Source: Eleusine coracana subsp. coracana
Lineage: Eukaryota; Streptophyta; Magnoliopsida; Poales; Poaceae
Length of the DNA: 64,000 bases
Reading direction: 5' to 3'
NCBI GenBank assembly: GCA_032690845.1
Contig: CM064428.1
Coordinates: 21,488,001-21,552,000, forward strand
Below the pieces are notes generated by a model. The model searched no databases, was not told the origin of the DNA, and saw only the letters and a list, made by a program, of their open reading frames with translations. The position numbers were made by a program, and so were the translations under genes. Below are positions 1-9,640 of this stretch, piece by piece (within the stretch, counting starts at the first letter, position 1; each line of letters begins with the position of its first letter).

Positions 1-618
1 CGGAAATTTCTTCCCCGATATCTCACATGGTATGTACGTTCTTCTTCTTCCTCTTCAATGAGACCTATAGCATACACATTACATAATCCTTCATAGGGAG
101 ATGGCTCAAAGAAACTATCTAGCAATCTATTTGCTTGTTTCACCTCCGTTCCATCAACCTCTATATCATCCTTGTAAAGCTTCCCTAAAACTCTCCCAAT
201 AATCTCTTGATCGAAATTTTTTGACTTAAGGTGATTACTTGGGAAATTATACTCAATTCTGGCTTCGGATGCGTCTTGCGGGCTGAAGGATCTTCTCATA
301 TTGAGCAACTCGCGCGAAAAATCAATAGGAATCCAGTCCATCGGCTCAAATTTGTCAAGTGGTTTAGCATTGGCCAATGTTCTATCCCCCTTTGGTTTAG
401 CAAAGTTGCCTTCAAATTCCTTCAGGTGGTTGTCCAGAATCGCAGCTTCTATCTTGGTATATTCCTTGCAACTCGACATAGTCGTCACGGTGATTGGTTC
501 TCCTATCGTCGGGACTGCGCCGATCGGCTCAGAGGCTGCGCCGATCGGCGCACACGTCAGATCCATAGAGGCGGGTCTGACGAGCTCTATTTCTTCAAAT
601 TTATGCTCTGAATTATTG
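1..618 (-). pseudogene. gag-pol continuation of element A, frame-shifted, open to window edge
   Basis: After gag closes at 613, a different minus-strand frame is open from about 618 to base 1 with no stop. It encodes an acidic segment, then two copies of a PIGA-type peptide that come from the CCGATCGG doublet at 520-548. After that come a hydrophilic region with FDQEIIGRVLGKLYKDD and a run of glutamates (IEEEEEER) before the edge. I do not recognise a catalytic motif in this part. It is most likely the spacer between gag and protease of the polyprotein. The frame change at about 618-628 is either decay or a lost frameshift signal. Confidence 0.55.
520..548. repeat. CCGATCGG doublet in element A coding region
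   Basis: Two GCGCCGATCGG dyads start at 520 and 541, so centres are 21 bp apart. They sit inside the open gag-pol frame of element A and are read there as PIGA twice. Confidence 0.85.
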
Positions 619-1332
619 TTGACTTGGTTCTAGATATTCTTTCTGATACTTGTGCAAAGCTTCATTCTTGGCAATTTTACCTAACAATTCGATCCCTGCT
701 TTGGCGGTCAATCTCAGAAAACTTCCTCCGGCCGATCCGTCCAAATGCATCCTTGATGCCCTGTTTATGGCCATGTAGAAGGTTTGAGCGCACATATTCT
801 CATCAATGCCGAGCTCAGGTCCTTGTTTCAACAATGTTTGAAAACGCGTCCAGGCTTCCGCGAGAGATTCTTCATCTTTTTGTAAGAAATTCACCACCTC
901 TCTTCTCAACTTCTACACCTTTGGCAAAGGAAAATAGTGGAGACAAAAATTTCCAACTAACTCACCCCACTTATCTTTTGCTTCTTGAGATGCTGCCTTG
1001 TGCCACTCTTTGGCTTTCTCTCCCAAAGAGAATGGGAAAAGCAGCCACCTGTAAAGATCCTGAGGCACTCCTTTATGATGTAATGTTTGGCAAAGTGCCT
1101 CCAAATCTTGTAAGTGAGTATACGGGTTCTCCTCTTTCGCTCCAAAGAACTTGTTTGCTTCAGCCATGCTAATGATAATGGGGTTCAACACATACGAGGT
1201 GGTCGTGGCCTTCTCATCTGAGGATTGAGGCACCAACACGTCTGGAGATGGTAGAGAAAGCCCCCTGAGCGTCGGAGAAGGTTCCGTCATACTTATCCTG
1301 AAAATTGACACAAAACTCAAAAACAAAAACAA
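613..1332 (-). pseudogene. gag of element A (retrotransposon gag domain)
   Basis: The product would be the structural capsid protein of a Ty3/gypsy element. The N-terminal half has the usual features: a HLQDLEALCQTL-like segment, then LYRWLLFPFSLGEKAKEW and W-x-ELVGNFCLHYFP, and after a single in-frame TAG at 913-915 the frame goes on with LRREVVNF and a SLAEAWTRFQTLL segment. This order is typical of the plant gag family. The real start is probably the ATG in ISMTEPSP. The frame closes with TAA at 613-615, and the downstream coding sequence continues in another frame. Confidence 0.75.
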
Positions 1333-1389
1333 CTAGAAAAGAGAGGATGAGACATTAGTAAAATATTAAAAGTAAAAGAACTGGCTTGT

Positions 1390-1407
1390 TCCCCGGCAAT
1401 GGCGTCA
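1390..1407 (-). other. primer-binding site of element A (tRNA-Asp type)
   Basis: The plus strand reads TCCCCGGCAATGGCGTCA, which matches the 3' end of plant tRNA-Asp (GUC) at 16 of 18 positions. The complement on the minus strand is the site where that tRNA would prime minus-strand DNA synthesis. It lies 13 bp from the LTR start at 1421, as expected. Confidence 0.8.
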
Positions 1408-1420
1408 GAAAAAGGTAGCT

Positions 1421-2460
1421 TGTTGGTCGTAATTATGCACCCACTTATATACCGTAAGAGGACGGTGTACAGTTGTAGCTCTTTTTCCCTCAGAGTATTC
1501 CAAAGTTATCAAATCACAAGGAACGAGTAGAACTATTACTATTAAAGGTTTACTAACAAATTGCAATGTGTTGGTTGGTGTGAATGACGATGGTGAGAGA
1601 GTGATGGGTGAATGTTATTGAAGAGGTAACAGGATAATAAAGGATTCTCTCCTTAAGATTGGTTCACTAGCATGCAACCTTATTCTTATCAACTCAAGTG
1701 ATGACTCTAATTTTCTACAACACATGGTGGTTTCATTCACCCCGGCAGTCACTACGGAGGCTTTTAGCTCTTCACTGGTTTCTTGCACTATGTAATGGGC
1801 AAATGTGTATTGACCGATACACTAATGAAAGGGATAGATAGATATGCAATTAAGTTCATCACATAGATTAATTTCGTCGAGAGAGTATTATTAAGTATAA
1901 GAGTTACATGACCAGATCCCCACACCATAGAAGAGAATATGAGACTACTCACTCATCCTTCTGCTAGACATAGCAAAGGGATGAGAAATAGCGCTGGAAC
2001 ACGCACGAGCCGATCAGCGCAAGCGTCACGCCGATCGGCGTGACCTCCCTTCTGGTGGATCTCGTCGGTGTTGACCGACCTTCCGCCGCCAATATCCTGG
2101 AACCCTAGTTCTAATAACTGGTTCTTGCGATTGCCGTCTCTCTTGATGTCTTCCGTCTCCGTCTTGGCTCTTGACAATTATCTTCCTTTTATATCCGACA
2201 GGATTAGGTCAACTTCCACCGACTCTAACTCATACTGGGCCTTCGTCCTTCTTGGACTAGGTCGTGTTTTTGTCATCTTATCCTTCTGCGCTGATCGGCG
2301 CGGCCTCCACATCTGCCCCATCTTCATTGCTCTTTAGTTGTTTATCCATAATTGCCCTATTTTACACCTATTTCCTATGATTACATCCAAAACAGAACAA
2401 TTACAGATATATGCATAGGGTTAATTGTTAGTCCAAACCACTGAATTAAGACGCAAAACA
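1421..2460 (-). repeat. 5' LTR of element A
   Basis: It starts TGTTGG next to the PBS and probably ends AAAACA at 2460, giving TG...CA ends and a length of about 1040 bp. The first 60 bp are close to the LTRs of element B, the rest diverges. It carries one CCGATCGG-type doublet (2010-2038) and a single dyad (2291-2298). The right boundary is inferred from the change to element C-like sequence. Confidence 0.7.
2010..2038. repeat. CCGATCGG doublet in LTR of element A
   Basis: CCGATCAG at 2010 and CCGATCGG at 2031, spacing 21 bp. A lone CTGATCGG follows at 2291. Confidence 0.85.
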
Positions 2461-2680
2461 TCCCTTTTTGGTAGATAAAATAGGCATCTAGAAACCACCA
2501 ATATCTGCCACGTCCTGCCGTGAGAAACCTCCACGGACAAGATCCTCTGCTGCCCGAGGAGTAAGAGTGGTGATTGTGGCAGTAAGAGATGGAGATGTAG
2601 CTATAACTGACTCTAGAGCTGGCTGGGAGTCTGCACGAGTGGTGTGTACTATCTCTGAGAACAAGCTCCTGACTGGTAAG
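2461..2680 (-). pseudogene. element C reading frame, distal part (left of B)
   Basis: A short open minus-strand frame (roughly 2488-2676) ends in ...VADIGGF-stop. It is the downstream continuation of the minus-strand DNA that resumes at 13019 on the far side of element B; the shared GTAAG at 2676-2680 and 13014-13018 is B's target duplication. I do not recognise the protein. Element A lies directly on the other side, so A and B inserted about 220 bp apart in the same host sequence. Confidence 0.5.
2676..2680. repeat. target-site duplication of element B, left copy
   Basis: GTAAG directly before the 3' LTR; identical to 13014-13018. Confidence 0.85.
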
Positions 2681-2912
2681 TGTTGGTCGTGATTAGGCAC
2701 CCAGTTATATACCGCAAGAGGATGGTGTACGATTTTAGCACCTTTTCCCTTGAATTGAGTATTCCAAGGTTTATCAAATCCACAGGGACCTTAGGGGTAA
2801 TTAAAACAAAGTTAACAGTAAAAGGTTTAATCAAAGCTACTGTCGAATTCAGGTTGCATAAGGGGAGACTAGCCAGCGCAAAGGTGCGCCAGATAGTAAA
2901 TCTGTCATTGCG

Positions 2913-2994
2913 CCAATCGGCGTAGGTGTTGAGCCGATCGACACACTGGGGAATCTGTCGTCGCGCCGATCGGCGCAGGTGTTGAGCCAATCGG
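2913..2994. repeat. two CCGATCGG doublets in 3' LTR of B
   Basis: Dyads start at 2913, 2934, 2966 and 2987. Within each pair the spacing is 21 bp; between pairs it is 32 bp. These are the sequences missing from the 5' LTR because of its deletion. Confidence 0.88.
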
Positions 2995-3942
2995 CACACT
3001 GGTGAATCTAAACCAAAGTGCGCCAGATACCTTGGAAGCCTAAGCTGTTAAGTGAGTAGCCAAGTATCTACTAGTGAGATCGTAACCAGAAAGTCTAATC
3101 AAATAGCATCATAATGGGTAATTACATGGATTAGTGAAAACCTATAATGAATAAGACCACTCTGCTTTCCGAGTGATTCCCAATTTATCGTTGCCGAGAC
3201 GAAACCCTTAATCGCGCGAGTATCTTACCCTACTCAACTATCCAACAGTGCTGCGCATGCTTAGTGCTGTCATGGCTAAATCACACTACTAGCATCATCA
3301 AGCAACCATAATGAATACAATATCCGAATACTATCCTAATCACCACGATCAAGATAATATCTACTTACTTAGCCTAGAACTAAGCAATTGGAATAAGCAC
3401 ATGCATGATTATAGAATCAAGATAGACAAATCACCAAAACCATCATCAACATATTCAATCATCCTTGAGATACATAGAGTAAGATTCATCCCCGTCAAGA
3501 TGACCTACCTTGATGGAACAACTCTTAACACCAATGGTTCTTGAAACTCAACTAGAGATCTATTCTAATGGGGCAAGCCCCGATGGCTCTAACTCACGGA
3601 TCTGTTGTCCCTGTCTCGCCTCTGCCTCCTTTCTCACCGTGACCAGGATGTACAAGTATTAATAGAGGTCCTACTCGTAGAGGACTCAGTCTAGCAAATA
3701 AGGAAGTTGCACCGATCAGCGCAAGCCCTGTCTTCTCTGGTTTCTCCTACGAGTCGGTTCCTCTATCTTCCACAACTGCCATGTGGGCCTTTTCCTTTGA
3801 GAGAAAGTCTTGTACCACACGTCGAGATCTTGAACTTCCATAAATCTTCTAGGCAAATATCTTCAAGTGTCTTGCGCAGATAAACTTCCATAAACATGTG
3901 GAATAGGCCTCGGTCACTTCTGTGGGCCAAAACACCCTTGCG

Positions 3943-3971
3943 CCGACCGGCTCATGGACTACGCCGATCAG
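3943..3971. repeat. CCGATCGG doublet in 3' LTR of B
   Basis: CCGACCGG at 3943 and CCGATCAG at 3964, spacing 21 bp. The allelic pair in the 5' LTR is at 12766 and 12787, also 21 bp, although single bases differ. Confidence 0.85.
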
Positions 3972-4118
3972 TTCACTGGGCTTCTTCAGTGCTTTTCGTC
4001 GGTTCTGGATTCCTGTCCTCTCCAATATCACTTAAATCACCAATTTTACCTATTTCTACAATAGAGCTCCAAAACAACGCATATACAAATATATAGCCAA
4101 TATCATAGGTAAATGACC

Positions 4119-4332
4119 TAAATTAGTATCAATTATGCTCTAATTGGGGAGTGCCAACAGTTCCCCCACACTTAAACCTTTGCTCGTCCCGAGTAAAGTA
4201 AAAGAAAGAAAAAAATCAAAGAACGTAAATTAGTATCAATTATGCTCTAATTGGGGAGTGCCAACAGTTTCCCCACACTTAAACTTTCGCTCGTCCTGAG
4301 TAAAGTAAAAGAAAGAAAAAAATCAAAGAACG
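4119..4332. repeat. 107-bp tandem duplication across the LTR/polypurine-tract junction of B
   Basis: Copy 1 (4119-4225) and copy 2 (4226-4332) both hold the last 41 bp of the LTR, the CCAACA end and the polypurine tract (plus strand TTCCCCCACACTTAAA). They differ at a handful of bases. The second LTR end is at 4266. Confidence 0.85.
4160..4172 (-). other. polypurine tract of element B
   Basis: The plus strand reads GTTCCCCCACACT next to the 3' LTR, so the minus strand is purine-rich, as needed for plus-strand priming. Related copies occur at 4267-4280 (tandem duplication) and 4915-4930. Confidence 0.7.
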
Positions 4333-5911
4333 TACTCTTTCTATCATAAAAGATATCTCAAATTAGCAAATGTAGAGCATTGTTCTATTGTGGTGTATTT
4401 CATATTGGCATTCAGCAAAATAGTTCAAATATGGGCATAAAGCTTAAAGTTTCTCCCCAAAGCAATAAATCATGTCCAACTCACAAATTATAACTTTTCC
4501 ACACATGTAAATCACTTAAAAGATTGTTGTGAACATAAAGAATCTATCTTCCAAATAATCCAAGGCAACAACTCATCTTTCAAATCACTCAACCTATATT
4601 CTACATCATAATGATCAAAGAATATTTGTGTAAGGCTTATATGAGTAGCTAGGTGAGGTAATTCAAGGATTGCAAACATAAATCAACAATATATTGTAAA
4701 GCTAGGAGATTATTCTTTGTTGGAATTATAAAAACTTTATCAAGATGGCCATTAAGAAAGAAATTTAAGAAAGGACTCACAATTTGGATATGTGGACATG
4801 CGCATAGCAAAAATTTGATCTTGGAAGAAAAAGAACTCCCATTATCAGATTGCACATGGTTGGAATGATTCATGGCTATATTAGAATGAATTTCAAGAAT
4901 AAGCATGTCATATATCATCCCCCCACACTTAAAATTTTGCTAGTCCCTTAGCAAATAGCAGAGCATTTCCTTTTTTTCTTCTTTTTTTTATTTTGATCTC
5001 TGCTGCACCGATCGGCTCTCAACCCGAATTCACCAATATTTGTTGGTATTTGATTCGTCTGGCTTCAACATTTATTAAAGAATTAAATATAGCCAGAAAT
5101 ATGAGATGTGGTCAACGAATGATACTCAACAAGATATTTTGGGTTTATGGTAGGATACTCAACAGAATTGAATTTTTTTGCATGAGTAATTCAAGGATAG
5201 AAAAAGATACACAAAGATCTGCCATCTTAGTAAAGTTCATACCAAAAAGAATTAAATCCTAACCGAACTCAACCATCAATTTAATGTTCATCTACTTATC
5301 AAAGGTTCATGAGAATTGCTCTAATTATGGCATTGGTAGGTAAGGATCCTGAAAAGAATAATTTCTAAAGTTCACAACATGAAAATTTATTTATGAAAAG
5401 ATTGGTACTAAGTTATCATCACAAATTGGACAATACGAATGAAGCACATGGGTACTCAAAATTGCTCCACATAAGACATTTGCCAAATAATCATTAAGTG
5501 TAAGTTCAAAATTTTATTCAATGCTCAACATTATTTGGTCTTCATCGGTACTTTTCAAGAAAGAATAAATAATTCAATTCTCCTTAAAGAGCATAACCGC
5601 CACCATTATATTAAGATCGAAACTCGAATACATGGTGATGATTTTTGCACACACTTGCATAAAAATAAAACTATTACTAACTACTACTAACACACTTGGA
5701 TGAAAATAAAACTACTACTAATTACTAGAAACACACTTGCATGATAAAACTACAACTAATTACTACTAACACACTTGCATGAAAGTAAACACACCCGATA
5801 CATGGTTTCCCGACCCACTCACACACACATAAGCAAATAAAGAAAAAGATTGTAAAAAAAAAGAGAAAACACAAACTAGGCAACCGATATACGTGCCAAT
5901 TCCCAGACACA
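4333..5911. other. AT-rich non-coding 3' region of element B
   Basis: No supported gene. It holds a third polypurine-like block (4915-4930), a lone CCGATCGG dyad (5008-5015) and, at about 5650-5790, three to four copies of an approximately 45-50 bp repeat with the core ACACTTGCATGA and ACTACTAAT. The short frames here are AT-rich chance openings. Confidence 0.6.
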
Positions 5912-6164
5912 CTAGTCAAACGGAGGTGGAGATGGTGGCTGATCGAAGCCATAGCACTGCTCCTTGAGTCGCTCGAACTACTCCACCATCGCCTCGTGGT
6001 TGTTCCTCCATTGGGACGTTGCGTCCTCCACGCGCTCGTTGTGGTGCATGTTGTTGTCGATGTACCCCTGCATGGGCACAAAAAAGTCTGCACCGGGCAC
6101 TGGAGACACCACAAGCACATGTCCTTGGTACCTGTAGTCAATACCCGCGCTGAAGTAGGCAGCG

Positions 6165-6193
6165 CCGGCCGGTGCGTCGCCTGCGCCAACCGG
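6165..6193. repeat. CCGGCCGG-type doublet inside the 3' ORF of B
   Basis: CCGGCCGG at 6165 and CCAACCGG at 6186, spacing 21 bp. It is read in the ORF as APVGAGDAPAGA, with both dyads in the same frame. Confidence 0.8.
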
Positions 6194-6259
6194 CGCAGAG
6201 GGCTGTGAACTGCCCGTTGTGTCACTACCCGCTGCGTCGCTCCACCCTAGCTGGTACTG

Positions 6260-6264
6260 CTGAG
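6260..6264. repeat. target-site duplication of solo LTR H, left copy
   Basis: CTGAG, identical to 7027-7031. Confidence 0.82.
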
Positions 6265-7026
6265 TGATGAGGACATCACCATGCTGGATACGCGCATATC
6301 ATGGCCTTCCCCAAAGTTACAAGTCGTCACCAACTCGGTCGTCGTGTTTGTCTTGGATTCAGCCGACACCCCTTCACGATTTTGATGATATCTCCCACAT
6401 CCGATGTCCAAACAAGGCGTTCTTTGATGCGTTGGAAAGGGGAAGACGACGCCGTCGTTTTGTTTCTGGTCCTAGCTCCAGAAGGGTCATGAGTCATGCT
6501 GTGTGACCATGACAAGGTGCTGCGCCACCAATTTTGGGCCAACTTGGCCATGTATCGTGTCGAGCCTTAAGCCCATGTTGTGGGCGCCCCCCTAGTCGCC
6601 CCCAACCCTAGGACGCCCCTGGTTCCTACATAAACTCAGTAGCCGCCGTCTTTTAGTTTTGGATTTTGTTTAGTTCAGTTTTCTTGAGAGAAACTTGATC
6701 GAATTATTGTAACTGTGGCGACAAGTCCTTTTACAGTAATCCAGGGCCCCTGTTCTTGTTCTACACCACTATGGCGATTAGTCCTTTTGTGTTCAGAGCT
6801 TGAACCTTTCCTTGTGTTTCGCTTCATCCATATCTGGAATTTCAGATTGCGTGTTTATCCTTTCTTACTTGTGTTCTCGATTTTGCTTGCAGGAACAATC
6901 AAGTTGTGCTTGATGTAATGGTTGCGTGGTTGGATCGTGTCTGATTCAAGCCGTCGCATCGATGCCGAGTTCCCAAATTCGAGTTTATCCCCCTACCTCT
7001 CGAAAGATCGGGCCATATCTACATCA
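6265..7026 (+). mobile_element. solo LTR H inserted in the 3' ORF of element B
   Basis: A 762-bp segment with TGATG...CATCA ends is flanked by the perfect 5-bp direct repeat CTGAG (6260-6264 and 7027-7031). The right half has the look of a plant gypsy LTR promoter and R/U5 region read on the plus strand (TACATAAACTCAG, TTGTAACTGTGGCGA, CTTGCAGGAAC). No internal region or second LTR is present, so it is a solo LTR left by LTR-LTR recombination. Removing it with one copy of CTGAG restores the reading frame of the host ORF. Confidence 0.85.
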
Positions 7027-7031
7027 CTGAG
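7027..7031. repeat. target-site duplication of solo LTR H, right copy
   Basis: CTGAG, identical to 6260-6264. Confidence 0.82.
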
Positions 7032-8283
7032 GCTCCTGGCGTGAATTCTAGGAGTCCCACTCGCTGTCAGCTGCTGTAGATGTTGCCGGTTGTTGAACCC
7101 GCCCACGACAGTCCTTGAGAGCTCGGCCCCCCTCCACGAGACCTTCCTCAAGCCAATTTCCTTCCTCCAGCTTGTGATGGAGGAAAACTCCTAGCTCCGC
7201 ACACAGGAGCCTGATGTTGGTGCCGCCGACATGGAAGCTGGCGCGAACACTTCCCGTGACAATATTTCCATGAGTCATATTCTTGCCGATCTCCGTCGCA
7301 CACTCCCACTTGTTGTCGCGCCCTCCCGGTCCGTCGCCGTCACAGATGAGGGCTGCTAGGCATTGAAGATAGGCCTCGAAGGCCAACTTCTTGCTTGTCT
7401 TGCCCCTCTTGTCGATCCAACCACACACCATCACCGACATAGGGTTGCAATAAGACGGACTCACGATGGCGTTGTAGAGTCACAAGTCCGCATTGGTGAT
7501 GTTGCTGGAGTCAACCTTGTCGCCTGTGCGCGCCGCCAACCACCGATGGAAGACTTGAATGGTCGGGTTGCGGATGTTGTCGCACTTCATCTCGTCCACA
7601 AATGAGAGCCGCCTCCAAAAGGAGTCCAACTCCCCATGTCCCAAGATGCCGGCGACGTCAACGTTAGTGTCGAAGCCGAAGGCTTGAGCTGCCGCCTCTA
7701 TGGTCACCGTGTAGCTGATGTCACGAACGAGGAACTTGACGGCCTCTTTGCCGTCTTCAACGGTGCCAAGCCTCATCGTAGAGGCAACCTCGGTGACGAT
7801 GTCGAGGTTGTAGTCCATGGGAAAGAGGTGGAAGTCCGCCCAGCCGAGATTGTTGAGCATCCTCCTTATGTCCTCCCACATGCCGATCGTGGTGAGGAAG
7901 GTATCGTCCAAGTCAAAGTTGGGGACGAACCTTCCCCTCACCATGAGGTAGTGCTGTTGTTCCTCCATGCTCCGGAGGGTGAAACCCTCCTCCACCATGC
8001 GCAACACGAATGCCAGCGGTGGTGGTGATCTAGGAACCCCACGGCTTGCCGTCGTTTGGCTCCTCGTGGCACGTCCTGTTGGAAGGGGCGCATCGGAGAC
8101 AGAGTGGTGGGTGCGGATCGCTGCCGTCGAGCCGGTGGATGCATCACCCACCAACATATCATCGTGAGTGTCAGAGCTCCCCTTTGCTGAGGAGTCACCG
8201 CTCGACTCGTCGTTGCCACCGGAACTGCTTCCCCAGCGCAGCCTCTTGCCCAACTTGCCGACGGAGGAGCGAAGATGATCCAT

Positions 8284-9640
8284 CTATGAGGAATACGAAA
8301 CGTGTCCGAGATCATGGGTAGTGGGGAAGATGGAGAGATTACCGGGATGGTGTGCCAAACTAGGGGCACCTGATCTCCCTTTTATAGTGTGGGAAACTTC
8401 CAGGAGAAGGACCTGCCTAAAATTTTCAAAATTTGAGAGCGCGCCGATCGGTGCATAGGTGCGCTGACCGGCACAATTCAAATTTTGAATTCTCTGACTA
8501 CTGTGGCACTTGATTCCCATCCTTTATGTTGCTTCCTGGTACATCATGTTAGTTGGCAGGGGAACAGCACGGAACCCCGATGTCTTGATTGACTGCGCCG
8601 ATCAGTGCGGGCCTGCGCCGATCGGCGCGCCATCTCTTTTTCAGGTTTCGGTCAATTCCGTGTCTCCTCTGCACCTCACACCTGCATAGCAATCATACCT
8701 GTTCCTTAAAATCAACACCAGCCACCTTTGTCACCGATTCGAGAACCGCATGGGTACCAGTGCCGGTCGGTGCACTAGGGCGCCAATCAACGCAAGTCCC
8801 TTGCACCTCATCTTTTGGTCTGGCGCTGATCCTGATGTCTTGTGTTCATCTCTTTCACCTAATTTTCCACTTTTCCCAATGTTCCTGTAGCCTTGACATA
8901 CATAGCGGGGCCCATCTGGTGACCGCGCCGATTGGCTCGATGTCAATTCTTGCTCTGGGCCCCTCACTTCTTCGCTAGATGTTGCTCTTCATCCTTTCCT
9001 GCATCATTTATCAACCAATTTGCACATAAAAAATAATTCAAAAAGATTTTTAATTACCTTAAAAATAGCTCTGTCTCTGAAAATTGTTGTGCTGGTTGAT
9101 TCTTAGCACCCCTTCAATTCTGGGCGTCGTCAGCCTTCTGTCCTGACCTGGGCAATGACGCGCCGATCGGCGCAAGCACTGTTCCTTCCTATTTTTGGTC
9201 CTTTTTTGTTTTATTCCTTTATTGTTAGTCTACAATATGTATATACATAGATTTTGCACAAATAAACAGACAACACAAGATCACAGAAGAATTAAGCACA
9301 CACTTTTTCTATTTCTTTTATTTGGGAGATTGTTTTTATTGTAAACAAGAATATTCAAAACATCGGGTTGCCCTCCCGGCCAGCACGAATTAACTAGATG
9401 AAATGGGTTGCCCTCCCGCAAGCACTAGACAACTTCTAAATCCCCCGATTATTGGGTTTCCTCCTAAGAGTGCTCTAGTTATTTAGAGGTCAAAGGGCTT
9501 GACCTCCCTGCAAGCAATCAATCCTTAGTGTCACGGTGCGGGATGTGAGGCCGTGACACTACAAGGTTCTCTTATCTCCATGGTTCATATAGCTCGAACG
9601 ACCTATCCATACATCCCCTCCAATTACTCTCAATGCCACA
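8284..9640. other. non-coding spacer of element B where pol would be expected
   Basis: This 1.36-kb block sits between the protease and the 3' ORF and shows no RT, RNase H or integrase motif in any frame. It carries three doublets and two single dyads of the CCGATCGG type. At 9365-9515 it has four degenerate direct repeats with the core GGGTTGCCCTCCCG, about 40-49 bp apart. Confidence 0.65.
8444..8790. repeat. three CCGATCGG doublets in the non-coding spacer of B
   Basis: Dyads start at 8444/8464, 8598/8618 and 8763/8783, each with 20-bp spacing. Lone dyads follow at 8928 and 9163. All three pairs here are 20 bp, against 21 bp elsewhere in A and B. Confidence 0.85.

Larger units (their letters stand above)
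1..2460 (-). mobile_element. Ty3/gypsy LTR retrotransposon A, 5' portion (cut by window edge)
   Basis: On the minus strand this reads 5' LTR (1421-2460), a primer-binding site matching the 3' end of plant tRNA-Asp (1390-1407), then gag and the start of the gag-pol region, leaving the window at base 1. The LTR start (TGTTGGTCG) is nearly the same as that of element B at 2681 and 12034, so A and B are related families. The 3' LTR and pol lie outside. The right flank starts TCCCT at 2461; the matching target duplication cannot be tested here. Both reading frames show stops or a frameshift, so this copy is probably inactive. Confidence 0.8.
2681..4159 (-). repeat. 3' LTR of element B
   Basis: It runs TGTTGGTCGTG...GTGCCAACA, 1479 bp. 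It contains three CCGATCGG-type doublets (2913, 2966, 3943) and a single dyad (3712). Relative to the 5' LTR it keeps 530 bp that the other copy has lost. Confidence 0.85.
5912..8283 (-). pseudogene. 3' ORF of element B (position of env-like ORFs), split by a solo LTR
   Basis: The start is ATG at 8283 (MDHLRSSVGKLGKRL). Leaving out solo LTR H and one target duplication copy, the same frame runs 535 codons to TAG at 5912-5914, with only three in-frame stops: TGA 7480-7482, TAG 7048-7050 and TAG 5978-5980. The N-terminus is Ser/Gly/Asp-rich. The middle (FVPNFDLDDTFLTTIG, then DISYTVTIEAAAQAFGF) resembles, by pattern only, the ORF1-like proteins of plant Athila-type elements: an aromatic strand motif followed by a helix. 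The C-terminus ends in a proline run (QPPSPPPFD). The doublet at 6165-6193 is translated in this frame. Function unknown. The position after the pol slot is where Athila and related elements carry their extra ORF. Confidence 0.6.

Noticed and set aside
5725..6225. 166-codon minus-strand frame ending in a hydrophobic stretch
   Set aside because: It is an alternative frame of the 3' ORF of element B plus AT-rich spacer; the hydrophobic end comes from T-rich DNA, not a membrane protein.
7048..7464. Separate 138-codon gene
   Set aside because: It is in frame with the 7480-8283 part and separated from it only by one TGA; treated as one broken ORF.
7636..8028. 130-codon plus-strand frame
   Set aside because: Shadow of the 3' ORF of element B on the opposite strand; the minus-strand frame is longer and has family-like patterns.
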